Part shown: piece after piece, positions 56,565 to 64,000 of the stretch | How the letters are laid out: every line of letters starts with the position of its first letter | Numbering within the stretch: position 1 is the first letter of the stretch | NCBI RefSeq assembly: GCF_900176165.1 | Contig: NZ_FWWU01000010.1 | Location: 62,001-126,000 of the forward strand | Length of the DNA: 64,000 nucleotides | Reading direction: 5' to 3' | Source: Deinococcus hopiensis KR-140 | GTDB lineage: Bacteria > Deinococcota > Deinococci > Deinococcales > Deinococcaceae | Made by a program: the position numbers and the translations under genes | The notes under the pieces: generated by a model | Database searches by the model: none | The model's input: the letters and a program-made list of their open reading frames with translations, nothing else | What the model was told of the DNA's origin: nothing

Positions 56565-56918
56565 TTATGTGGCCGCTAAGGGCTGATCTGCACGCTCCAG
56601 ATTGATTGCCTGCAGTCGCGCGAGCACCTCGTCCTCGGAGAGCGGCCACTCCCAGCCGTACGCCGCGACCACCGCAGGGCAAGAAGGCATGCAGATTTCG
56701 TCCTGGTGCAAGCGTCCCGCCACTCCTCCCTCTGGGCAGGGTTCGACGAACTCAACGTCGAGCCAGTATTCGGTATCTCTAATGTTGTGGCCCTCCAGCT
56801 CCAGCACGTTGCACCGCGCCTTCCATGCTCTGGCCTGGGCTTCCTCGTGAGCATCCAAGTCACGGCAGGCCTCACCTGGGACGTCCTGGGCCAGCTGTGC
56901 GGTACACTGGCAGAACAA
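56565..56918 (-). CDS. Hypothetical protein
   Basis: 117 residues of convincing coding sequence (ARCNVLELEGHNIRDTEYWL, YGWEWPLSEDEVLARLQAIN) with several cysteines. No family recognised. Convergent or divergent neighbours are unrelated. Confidence 0.55.
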   Translation of the reverse strand: MFCQCTAQLAQDVPGEACRDLDAHEEAQARAWKARCNVLELEGHNIRDTEYWLDVEFVEPCPEGGVAGRLHQDEICMPSCPAVVAAYGWEWPLSEDEVLARLQAINLERADQPLAAT

Positions 56919-56962
56919 CCCTGATTCTTCTGAATCAGGTGCCGGCGGCCATACGTCGAACT

Positions 56963-56990
56963 GGAGGAGCCTGCTACCGCAGGCTCCTCC
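56963..56990. terminator. Perfect 12-bp hairpin
   Basis: GGAGGAGCCTGC-TACC-GCAGGCTCCTCC followed by ATGTTGTTTT. It lies 100 bp before the antiporter gene; it could terminate upstream transcription or act as an attenuator of the antiporter. Confidence 0.65.
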
Positions 56991-57093
56991 ATGTTGTTTT
57001 CCCCAGCGAGGTCCTTATGCGCCGTGATCATCCTCAGCAGAAGTCGCTCCGCCCCCTCTTTCGTCTCACCCGCCCCCACACCGTTGGTGGTCC

Positions 57094-58350
57094 ATGAGCC
57101 TTCTGGACCTCTCCGCCCTCCTGGTCTGCGTCACCGCGGCCCTGGCCTTCGTGAACGCCCGGTTTCTCAAGTTGCCTGCCTCCATCGGCGTCACGGTGGG
57201 GGGGCTGCTGATCAGCCTGGCCCTGCTCGCGCTCGTGGCCCTGCGCGTTCCTTTCGCCCTGTCCGCGGCCGAAGCCGCACGGGGAATTTCGTTTGACGTC
57301 TTCGTGTTCGAGGGTGTGCTGTCCTTTTTGCTGTTTGCTGGGGCCCTCAGCCTCAACTCACATGCCCTGTGGAGTTTGCGCGGCCCAGTGATCTCTTTTG
57401 CACTGCTGTCCACCGCCATATCCACGGGGCTGATGGGCGGCGCACTGTACGGCCTGCTGCGCCTGTTTGGACTCGGGGTCCCTTTCGTCTACTGCCTGCT
57501 CTTCGGGGCCCTCATTTCGCCCACCGACCCAGTGGCAGTACTCGGAATGCTTAAGCAGGCCAAGGTGCCCAAGCGCATCGAAACGCTGGTCGCCGGTGAA
57601 AGTCTGTTCAACGATGGCGTGGGGGTGGTGGCCTTTGCCGTGCTGGCGAGTATCGCCGCCGCAGGAACTGGCGGTCACAGCCCAGAGCTGAGTGCGCTGG
57701 GTGTCCTGACCTTGTTTGCTCAGGAAGCCGTCGGCGGACTGCTGCTCGGCGCCATTCTGGGGCTGGTGGCCTACCTGGCCCTGCGGTCTGTGCATGACTT
57801 TGTGGTCGAGGTACTGCTGACCTTGGGTCTGGTTCTGGCCTGTACAGCAGTGGCGACGCACCTCCATGTTTCTGCCCCACTGGCCGCTGTGGCTGCAGGA
57901 CTCCTGGTCGGCTCTCTTACGGATCGCCGCCCGGCCAGCTTGAGCAGCCGCGAGAAATTCGATGCTTTCTGGCACCTGACGGACGAGTTGCTTAACATCT
58001 TCCTGTTTGCCCTGCTGGCCTTGGTCGTCGTGGCGGTGGATTTCAGCGGTACAGCGCTGGTGCTGGGATTGATCACCATCCCACTGCTGCTGCTGATTCG
58101 CACGGTGAGCGTGCAGGTGCCCGTGTGGTTCTTGAACCGGCGCCATACTTTTGCGCCCTATACACGTCGCCTGATGATCTGGGGCGGGCTGCGTGGGGCA
58201 ATCAGCGTGGCGCTGGCCTTTACGGTGCCGGCTGGCCAGGCGCGTGACCTCTTCCTGGTAATGACCTACGTGGTGGTGGTCTTCAGCATCATCGTGCAAG
58301 GGTTGACGGTGGGCCGTCTGGCTGCGCGGGCGGGGGAACAGGGGGCGTAA
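57094..58350 (+). CDS. CPA1-family Na+/H+ antiporter (NhaP type)
   Basis: A 418-residue inner-membrane exchanger with about 12 helices, the normal size. Ion-binding motifs are present: ALISPTDPVAVLG (TDP), ESLFNDGVGVVAF (ND), and WGGLRGAISVALA near the end. It exchanges Na+ (or K+) for protons in pH and salt homeostasis. Weak ribosome binding site (GGTGG). A perfect hairpin lies just upstream. Confidence 0.92.
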   Translation: MSLLDLSALLVCVTAALAFVNARFLKLPASIGVTVGGLLISLALLALVALRVPFALSAAEAARGISFDVFVFEGVLSFLLFAGALSLNSHALWSLRGPVISFALLSTAISTGLMGGALYGLLRLFGLGVPFVYCLLFGALISPTDPVAVLGMLKQAKVPKRIETLVAGESLFNDGVGVVAFAVLASIAAAGTGGHSPELSALGVLTLFAQEAVGGLLLGAILGLVAYLALRSVHDFVVEVLLTLGLVLACTAVATHLHVSAPLAAVAAGLLVGSLTDRRPASLSSREKFDAFWHLTDELLNIFLFALLALVVVAVDFSGTALVLGLITIPLLLLIRTVSVQVPVWFLNRRHTFAPYTRRLMIWGGLRGAISVALAFTVPAGQARDLFLVMTYVVVVFSIIVQGLTVGRLAARAGEQGA

Positions 58351-59040
58351 ACACCAGATTGATGGTGCACCGGGTGGATCGCTTGCCACGGGGGCCGGCT
58401 TCCAGACCCCGAGTGATGAGAGAACAGCAACCTGTCCTGGTCGAAATTCCTCCCGACACCCCTGCGCCCGGGAAACCGCTCACCTATGGCAAGTGACCCA
58501 CCAGGCAGCTCGGCTGAAGGCCTACAAAGGCGCTCCAGGCCAACCAATGGTGGCAAGAGGGGTTCAGGGCGTTCCGACTGTAGGTCGCCGATTTCGTCGT
58601 GCCACAGCGCAAAAAGGCACTTCCCTTCGCTCAGTTTTCAACCCTTGGCCTACGCGCTGTAGCACGTCCTGGTGCTCCTCCAAGCCGGGGAGAGGGGAGA
58701 ACTCTGGAGCCGTTTCCTGACCCAGGACGTGCTTCAGCATGGTGCTGCCCAAAGAGAGCGGGGAACGGGAGTCGAGAAGAATCCCGCCGATTTGTATACT
58801 GCACTCTCCACCTCAAAACATTTGGAATTGACGACGTGTTCCACCCGCATTCCAGGCAATGAACGGGCGACACGCCCGCACCAGGGGCCCTGCCTGGAGG
58901 CCTTACCTCCAGCTTGTGAGGCGCCTGTGGTGATCGGTCAACCCCCTGTGCCTTGAAGCAGTGGTGACGCCGGGACCGAGGAGGATCCGTGGGCAGGGCA
59001 CTTGTCCCTCGTGTTGGCCAGCAAGCCGCGTATGGTGGTC
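58351..59040. other. No intact gene; contains R5 copy 2
   Basis: Open frames on the minus strand lack motifs. The first part (58382-58504) repeats 2996-3124. Confidence 0.4.
58382..58504. repeat. Dispersed repeat R5, copy 2
   Basis: Degenerate match to 2996-3124 in the same orientation; both end with GGCAAGTGAC followed shortly by CACCAGGC. Confidence 0.5.
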
Positions 59041-59043
59041 TTA

Positions 59044-59059
59044 CTGAACGAACGTTCAG
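59044..59059. promoter_or_regulatory. Perfect TetR-type palindrome
   Basis: CTGAACG-AA-CGTTCAG, a perfect 7-bp inverted repeat with a 2-bp centre, the style of TetR operators. It lies 230 bp upstream of the small ORF that opens the operon at 59273. No regulator gene is adjacent; it may have been deleted. Confidence 0.6.
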
Positions 59060-59272
59060 CTTGTTATGTCCATGGAACGCCCACTGCTCAGCGGCCAAAA
59101 CGCTCTTTGCCTGGCGGCTGCCGCATGGGTCGGCCGAAGCCTGCGCCGCCCTTCCCACAACTCGGATATCACGGCATCCCATCACCCCTCCCACCACGGG
59201 ACCGGCCTGCCTGACTCCAGGGCACCCGCACCTCAGTTCTGTCCGGCCGGAACCCCACCGAAGGAGAATCCA

Positions 59273-59386
59273 GTGCACACCACGTCAACAGGGTCCCCGC
59301 TCCACCACATCCTGATCGGCAAAGTACTTCTTACCCGTGAGGGCAGCGCTGCTCTACCGAGCGCCGCAGCTGGAGTGTGCCGATGA
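59273..59386 (+). CDS. Short ORF translationally coupled to the NmrA-like gene
   Basis: 37 residues (VHTTSTGSPLHHILIGKVLL...). GTG start with AAGGAG eight bases upstream, and its TGA overlaps the ATG of the next gene (ATGA). It could be a leader peptide or the fused remains of a deleted first gene of the operon. Confidence 0.45.
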   Translation: MHTTSTGSPLHHILIGKVLLTREGSAALPSAAAGVCR

Positions 59387-60171
59387 GGACCGTGCTGCTG
59401 ACGGGCGGATCAGGTCTGCTTGGCCAACGAGTTATCCCGCATCTCCTGTCGCACGGCGCCCAGCTGCGCCTGATCAGCCGCCGCCCGGGCCGGGAAATGC
59501 CGAGCGTAACCTGGATCCAGGGCGACCTGCGCGACCCCGTTGCCTGCCAGCAGGCCCTGGACGGCGCGGACACCCTGTTGCATCTGGCGACCCAACCCCT
59601 CAAGGCCGGTGCAGACCTCGCCGTGGCCGATACCCTGTTCCCGGCCCTTTGCCGCAGTGGGGTCCAGCACGTGGCGTACATGAGCATCACTGGCCTGGAA
59701 CGCATGCAGGGTGCCGCGTACTACCGCGAGAAGCTGGAAATCGAGCAGCGGCTCAAAGGCAGTGGGGTGCCCTTTACCATCCAGCGGTCCACGCAATTCC
59801 ATGAATTCGTCGCTCAATTGCTGCAGCAGCTGACCCTGGGCCCGGTCACGCTGGTTCCGGCCGGTGTGATCCTGCAACCGGTCGGGGCACAGGTCGTCGC
59901 CCAGCGCCTGGCGCAGCTCACACTCGGTGAACCGGCCGGCCGGGTGCCCGACCTCGCTGGCCCGGACGCCGCCAGCCTCACGACCCTCGCCCGGCAACGG
60001 CCGGGCCGGGCTGGTCAGAACGCCGTCATCCCGCTCCCTCTGCCGATCCCGCTGTTCCGGGCGTGGCAGGGACGGGCCGCGGTCGCCAGCGACGCCGAGG
60101 TCGTTGGTGAAGGCTGGGCGTCGTGGCTGACCGCCTCCCAGCGTGAAACCACAGGGGCCACATCCGCATGA
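59383..60171 (+). CDS. NmrA-like NAD(P)-binding protein
   Basis: A 262-residue Rossmann-fold protein of the atypical SDR group. The nucleotide-binding loop is TGGSGLLGQRV (TGxxGxxG). GDLRDPVACQQALDGADTLL and MSITGLERMQGAAYYREKLE are typical of NmrA/SDRa proteins. ATG 59383 with GGAG upstream, overlapping the previous ORF. It probably acts as an oxidoreductase or redox sensor; the substrate is unknown. First main gene of a tightly packed operon. Confidence 0.88.
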   Translation: MRTVLLTGGSGLLGQRVIPHLLSHGAQLRLISRRPGREMPSVTWIQGDLRDPVACQQALDGADTLLHLATQPLKAGADLAVADTLFPALCRSGVQHVAYMSITGLERMQGAAYYREKLEIEQRLKGSGVPFTIQRSTQFHEFVAQLLQQLTLGPVTLVPAGVILQPVGAQVVAQRLAQLTLGEPAGRVPDLAGPDAASLTTLARQRPGRAGQNAVIPLPLPIPLFRAWQGRAAVASDAEVVGEGWASWLTASQRETTGATSA

Positions 60172-60578
60172 CTCCTCGTGTGCGTTTGCTGATTCCTTTG
60201 GCCCTGACATATCTGGGCGCCACCTCCCTGCTCGTCGGGGTCTGGGCCCAGTTTTTTCCACGTGCATTCTACGACCGGTTCCCTGGATTCGGCGTGTGGG
60301 TGGCCGGCGACGGACCTTACAACGAACACCTCGTGCGTGACGTCGGCGGTCTGAATCTCAGTCTGGCCGTGCTCGCCTGGTTCGCGTGGCAAAACCCGGC
60401 GCGGATGGACGTCCGCATCGTCGGCTGGACTGCCCTGATGTACGCCGTCCCGCATTTCGTCTACCACGCCAAGCACCTGCACACCCTCACGACCCACGCG
60501 GACGAACTCAGCAGCCTGGTTGGCCTCATCACCGCCGCCGCGTGTGCGCTCATCCTGACCCGCTCCGCCCCACGCTGA
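60168..60578 (+). CDS. Small four-helix membrane protein
   Basis: 136 residues with four hydrophobic helices (LLIPLALTYLGATSLLVGVW, LNLSLAVLAWFAW, WTALMYAVPHFVYHA, LVGLITAAACALILT). It resembles DUF4345-type proteins. The start overlaps the stop of the NmrA-like gene (ATGA), so they are co-translated. Function unknown. Confidence 0.75.
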   Translation: MTPRVRLLIPLALTYLGATSLLVGVWAQFFPRAFYDRFPGFGVWVAGDGPYNEHLVRDVGGLNLSLAVLAWFAWQNPARMDVRIVGWTALMYAVPHFVYHAKHLHTLTTHADELSSLVGLITAAACALILTRSAPR

Positions 60579-60655
60579 CCGGGGGAAAAAACCCTCAGGA
60601 CCCGCAGCGCCCCGGGTGTCCTCAGCACCACGGCCCTTCACCAAAGAAGGCTGAC

Positions 60656-60949
60656 ATGAATACGCCGTTGCGCCGGAACAATTCAGACCCACCCGAGTTT
60701 CGGAACGTTGCCGCACTTGGCGCTCCGCAGGCTGCGCCCGAACTCCTGGCACGGCTCCCCAGTTGGCTGCTCTCTGGAGCTCCTGCGCGGTTGGCTCCGG
60801 TCACCCTCCTGGAATGGGCGACGCCCCACCTTGCGCGGGCAATGCGGGTGAATGCCCCATTTGTGACGCCCCAGGCAGACATCACCTTGCGAACCTGCAG
60901 CACAGGCCGCAGTCTTACCATCCTCCGCGGCGGCTACCTCACGACGTGA
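60656..60949 (+). CDS. Small protein coupled to, or the split N-terminus of, the next hydrolase
   Basis: 97 residues (MNTPLRRNNSDPPEFRNVAA, LLARLPSWLLSGAPARLAPV, LLEWATPHLARAMRV). The TGA overlaps the GTG of the following gene. The helical content would suit an N-terminal cap of that hydrolase, so this may be one gene with a frameshift near 60900. AAGAAGG lies upstream of the ATG. Confidence 0.5.
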   Translation: MNTPLRRNNSDPPEFRNVAALGAPQAAPELLARLPSWLLSGAPARLAPVTLLEWATPHLARAMRVNAPFVTPQADITLRTCSTGRSLTILRGGYLTT

Positions 60950-61695
60950 CGTTCCGTACCGACGTGCGATCCGGCATGCTGGTCTACACCGTTACGCCGC
61001 GCGGCCCCAGGCCCCGCGGCAACGTGGTCTACATCCACGGAGGTGGATGGGTGAATCAGATCCTGCCGCTGCACTGGCGGCTCACTGCGCAGATCGCGGC
61101 AGAGGTCTGCACGACCGTCACCGTCCCGATCTACCCGAAGGTGCCTGGCGGGACGGCCGACACGGTGGCCAGGTCGGTGGTTCAACTGGTCCTGGACAGC
61201 ATCTGCCAGGGCGAACCCACCGGACTTTCCGGGGACTCGGCGGGTGGTCAGATCGCGCTTTCCGCGGCTCTCGTGCTCAGAGGCGACCACGGCACCGTGC
61301 TGCCCCAGACCGTACTGATCTCACCCGCACTGGACCTGACGTTCACCAACCCGGATATTGCGAGGGTTCAACCGCGGGATCCGCTGATCGCCAGCGAAGG
61401 TGCAGGGGTCTTCACCCAGTTGTGGCAGGGGCAGCTCCCGCTGACCGACCCGCGGGTTAGCCCCCTGTTCGGCGACCTCAAAGACCTCGGTCCAATCACA
61501 GTGCTGTCCGGAACGCACGACATTCTCAACCCGGACGCCCGACTGCTCGCGCGGAACGCGAAGGACGCTGGAACGGCCCTTGAACTCATCGAGCAGCCGG
61601 GAGGCCTGCACGTCTATCCGCTGCTGCCCACCCGCAGCGGTCGGGCCGCGTGGGCATTTATCGTGGAGCGGTGGCAGATGGCCTGCTGTCCGTGA
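60946..61695 (+). CDS. Alpha/beta hydrolase (HSL-type)
   Basis: A 249-residue esterase-like hydrolase of the hormone-sensitive-lipase group. Oxyanion motif YIHGGGW, nucleophile SGDSAGG, acid in SGTHDILNPDA and His in PGGLHVYPLLPT complete the triad. GTG 60946 overlaps the previous stop (GTGA). Last gene of the operon with the NmrA-like protein. Probably acts on small acyl esters in the cytoplasm. Confidence 0.85.
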   Translation: MTFRTDVRSGMLVYTVTPRGPRPRGNVVYIHGGGWVNQILPLHWRLTAQIAAEVCTTVTVPIYPKVPGGTADTVARSVVQLVLDSICQGEPTGLSGDSAGGQIALSAALVLRGDHGTVLPQTVLISPALDLTFTNPDIARVQPRDPLIASEGAGVFTQLWQGQLPLTDPRVSPLFGDLKDLGPITVLSGTHDILNPDARLLARNAKDAGTALELIEQPGGLHVYPLLPTRSGRAAWAFIVERWQMACCP

Positions 61696-62315
61696 GGTGA
61701 AACGCGCAGCCAGCAGCGGTCCCGTCGGCACTATGGCTTCGTCGGCGCCGAATTCAGCGCATCGGCTTCTGCGCCTCCGGTGGACGCGGCTGGCGATCAT
61801 CATGGGGCTGTAGTCCAGCCGTCACCGCTTTTCCTGCTCGGGCTGGCCCGTTATTTCATCGCGGATGAACCAAAATCCTCATACCGTATCGTGCGGACAA
61901 CATGCCGCGCCGTACGGGGCGGAACTGGAGCGTGAGCGCTCCCCTTGCCCCCGTTCCCCTTGCAGAGTTCAGTCACGCGCGCTTTTGACCCGGTCCGCCG
62001 GTTGAACACGGTCCGGTGGTGACCGGACGTCTCTACTACGCGCACCACCGCATATGGGCGCAAAAGGCAGCCCCACGATCGGCACCTGCAACCGCACGCG
62101 CTCTCCCCATCCAAAGACCATGTGATCCGCGAGGATAGGCGGCCTGCAGAGGCAGAAGTTGCGCCGTGATGGGGTCGCAGGAACGGGTCATCTGCTGCCT
62201 GCCCACCCCGGGCAAACGGTCTGGCCGCGCGCTCCCTCTGGGCAGGGGGGTTACTGGCGGAGAGAAAGCCGGTTTGGCGCAGTGGACCTGCGCTTTGTCT
62301 GGGAGATCCCTTCAG
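61696..62315. other. No gene; contains an R2 fragment
   Basis: Except for the repeat at 61817-61888 nothing is recognised. Confidence 0.45.
61817..61888 (+). repeat. Dispersed repeat R2, copy E (right half)
   Basis: CACCGCTTTTCCTGCTCGG and CCCGTTATTTCATCGCGGATG match the right half of R2 (8250-8402; 18199-18357). Confidence 0.55.
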
Positions 62316-62621
62316 TCAGGCCCGGGAAGCCAGTTCTTCCAGGCGTGCCCGGGCGCGGGCTCCCAGGGCCGCCGGGTAAGCCGCGTCGTCAGGACGACCA
62401 GACGCGAGGGGCAGGGCCGGCGCCAGAGGAGCACCGATCCGGTGATCCCCGTCCAGTCCGAACCGTCCTCCAGGGTCTTTAAAGGTGTTCCCAGCACCGT
62501 GCAGTGCTCCCACCGATGCCCCCAAAAGTTGTGCGCGGACATCTTCCTTTCGGCAGACGCGCGTCCCCGGTGCGAACGTGAAGGTAGAACCCTGCTGGTC
62601 AACCTCTGTGACGCTCACCAC
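62316..62621 (-). CDS. Hypothetical protein
   Basis: A 101-residue frame, MVSVTEVDQQGSTFTFAPGT then RVCRKEDVRAQLLGASVGAL, ending ARARLEELASRA. Divergent from the DUF402 gene. No domain recognised; moderate coding character. Confidence 0.4.
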   Translation of the reverse strand: MVSVTEVDQQGSTFTFAPGTRVCRKEDVRAQLLGASVGALHGAGNTFKDPGGRFGLDGDHRIGAPLAPALPLASGRPDDAAYPAALGARARARLEELASRA

Positions 62622-62707
62622 GCCGGTCCCTCCTCAAAGTCCAGGGCGAGAGGCGCAGGGCTTCTCAGGTCCAGCGGGGTGCCTGGCGGACATGGAAAAC
62701 TACCTCT

Positions 62708-63241
62708 ATGCACCCTGCCCGCGTCGAAACGCTGAATCTCACGGACTTGACCCATACCCTCGATTACGCAACAGGCACCCCGCCCGTCACGTACCGCCTC
62801 GACTGGGCGCACCTCTCTCCCACAGGGCTGCACGTCGCCCGGGCATTTCACCAGCACCCGGACATCACGCACATGGAACGCCACGTCCTGCCGGAGTACG
62901 GTTTGCTGATCAACCGCTACACCGGCACTGGATGGGCCGCACAGAACCTCTATTACGTCGATGTCGCCGCCATCACGCCCGGGGACACGACCTGGGTCAC
63001 CCGCGACCTGTACCTCGACCTGACCGTGAGTGAGAACGGCACGGCGGAGATCGAGGACACCGACGAGTACCTCGGTGCCATCCGCGAAGGCCTGCTGACG
63101 CCAGATGAGGCGGAACACGCCCTCACCTCCCTGCACCGCCTGACCAACGGCATGCTCCAGCACGGCACGCTCAACAGATGGCTGGAAAGCCTGGGCGTCA
63201 CGCTCACCTGGCGTGGCCCAACGGCTTTCCAGACGCAATAA
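62708..63241 (+). CDS. DUF402 domain protein
   Basis: 177 residues. NLYYVDVAAITPGDTTWVTR, DLYLDLTVSENG and IEDTDEYLGAIREGLLTPDE match the DUF402/FomD-type beta barrel with its conserved acidic metal site (D and E in DLYLDL and EDTDEY). Some members are nucleotide phosphatases. Start 62708; ribosome binding site not obvious. Cytoplasmic. Confidence 0.8.
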   Translation: MHPARVETLNLTDLTHTLDYATGTPPVTYRLDWAHLSPTGLHVARAFHQHPDITHMERHVLPEYGLLINRYTGTGWAAQNLYYVDVAAITPGDTTWVTRDLYLDLTVSENGTAEIEDTDEYLGAIREGLLTPDEAEHALTSLHRLTNGMLQHGTLNRWLESLGVTLTWRGPTAFQTQ

Positions 63242-63419
63242 CTGGGCATGACGCGCGCCGCTTCCCTCGCAAGCGGTCGACCCGACAAAGCCCAGATCCA
63301 GGCCTTGAACGCCAAGGTCAAGCCATGTTGTACCCGGGGCCTGCTGCACCGGGCCATCCCTACATTCTGTTCGTTGAGGGACAACACATTCGCGGCGGCA
63401 GGTATGAACTGCGCGACTC

Positions 63420-63656
63420 CGGTGCGGCATCCTGAAGCAGAATCGGTTGTGGCAGTTCCTGAAGCGCCCGGCCATTCCACCGACGAACAATGCAGCGGAA
63501 CGGAGTCCGCGGACGGTAGTGATGGCGAGGAAGGTCGCGCAGTGCAGCAAGAATGCAGAGGGCGGGCAGACGTACATGCGGATCAAGTCCACTGTGGAAA
63601 CCGCGCATCAGGCCGGTCAGGACCGTGACGGGGTCCTGACCGGCCTGATGCGCTGA
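63420..63656 (+). pseudogene. IS66-type transposase C-terminal relic
   Basis: Reads LWQFLKRPAIPPTNNAAERS then PRTVVMARKVAQCSKNAEGG and YMRIKSTVETAHQAGQD, the NNxAER motif (last catalytic Glu) and following helices of IS66-like transposases. Upstream pieces at 63250-63420 are in other frames. Inactive. Confidence 0.65.
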
Positions 63657-63726
63657 CCGGGTGCTCAACCTTTCGGCCGGGCACCCGATGCCCCGCTAAC
63701 CACAGACCGCTCATCAAATACATTGG

Positions 63727-63768
63727 CGCGACTGCTCAGCACGGCAGCCCGTCTGCTGAGCAGTCGCG
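63727..63768. repeat. Hairpin R4, copy 3 (perfect 15 bp)
   Basis: CGCGACTGCTCAGCA (63727-63741) and its complement (63754-63768) around 12 nt, followed by AAATTACTTCC. It lies 20 bp past the stop of the minus-strand gene at the window edge and may serve as its terminator. Confidence 0.65.
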
Positions 63769-63788
63769 AAATTACTTCCATCCTCTCT

Positions 63789-64000
63789 TTATTCCATACC
63801 CGTGGCCGTCAGGCCAGTGCGCCGAACCAGAGTTCCTCTACCAGTTTCCCGGTCGATCCAGATCAGGGCTCCGGCCTCCGTCATCCCGTACAGCATCTCC
63901 CCTCTGAACGTGAGGCCATACACCTGGCCAAAGCCGATCAAACCCACTGGGGTAGCCTCTCCTGTGGAGACATTAATGGTGACGAGTTGATCACTCGTTC
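63789..64000 (-). CDS. Partial gene at window edge, beta-propeller-like
   Basis: Only the last 69 codons are inside the window: QLVTINVSTGEATPVGLIGF, GQVYGLTFRGEMLYGMTEAG and ALIWIDRETGRGTLVRRTGL. The repeated pattern (hydrophobic - IDxxTGxxTxVG) fits DUF4394/PQQ-type beta-propeller proteins. The start lies beyond 64000. Confidence 0.6.
   Translation of the reverse strand, partial: TSDQLVTINVSTGEATPVGLIGFGQVYGLTFRGEMLYGMTEAGALIWIDRETGRGTLVRRTGLTATGME

Noticed and set aside
57358..58389. 343-residue minus-strand frame
   Set aside because: Antisense to the Na+/H+ antiporter; His/Gln-rich shadow.

Overview
The window is GC-rich, gene-dense but heavily decayed bacterial DNA. Its features fit a Deinococcus accessory replicon or a mobile-element-rich chromosomal region: IS630, IS5/IS427, IS1, IS66 and IS605 relics, many c-di-GMP genes, several start codons placed 6-7 nt after a TANNNT -10 box (the leaderless pattern known from Deinococcus), and DinB, BTAD and DUF402 families typical of that genus. 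The genus is an inference from family content; no rRNA, tRNA or CRISPR array was seen.

Layout. 0-6 kb: an IS630 copy (271-1371), an IS1-like relic, a decayed short-chain dehydrogenase divergent from an intact TetR regulator, and a second, broken IS630. 6-13 kb: a TetR repressor divergent from an MFS exporter with a palindromic operator inside the promoter, then a 1127-residue BTAD/AAA/TPR regulator whose stop codon is interrupted and rebuilt by an IS5-family element. 13-19 kb: a cluster of secreted proteins, one present both intact (16.9-17.7 kb) and as a pseudogene (13.2-14.0 kb). 19-24 kb: a DUF3592-like membrane protein, a broken IS66 transposase and an ABC-F ATPase. 24-30 kb: plasmid-like relics, a diguanylate cyclase, an AT-rich island and a broken HNH nuclease. 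30-43 kb: a secreted DUF4139-like protein, DinB, a GH43 lipoprotein, a small dsRBD-like protein, a GGDEF-GAF-HD-GYP protein, a TnpB relic, a serine beta-lactamase-like hydrolase, IS5 relics and a Tat-exported dienelactone hydrolase. 43-56 kb: small secreted or membrane proteins, a BTAD relic, a Nudix hydrolase lying inside a split MITE, DinB, an alpha/beta hydrolase, a third diguanylate cyclase, an M28 peptidase pseudogene, and a truncated HsdM. 56-64 kb: a Dabb protein, a CPA1 Na+/H+ antiporter, a tightly overlapping operon (NmrA-like reductase, small membrane protein, alpha/beta hydrolase), a DUF402 protein, an IS66-type relic and the 3' end of a gene running off the window.

Three families of short non-coding elements with terminal inverted repeats are scattered through the window. 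The best is a 124-128 bp family with five copies and TA target duplications. Two mobile insertions (11942-12882 and 37950-38075) landed exactly in stop codons and rebuilt them. Signalling is dominated by c-di-GMP: three intact GGDEF proteins, one also carrying HD-GYP, and two GGDEF relics. Restriction or defence genes (HsdM, HNH) are present only as wreckage. No wholly new intact multi-gene system was recognised; the strongest novelty candidates are the repeat families, the Nudix-bearing insertion and the dsRBD-like mini-protein.
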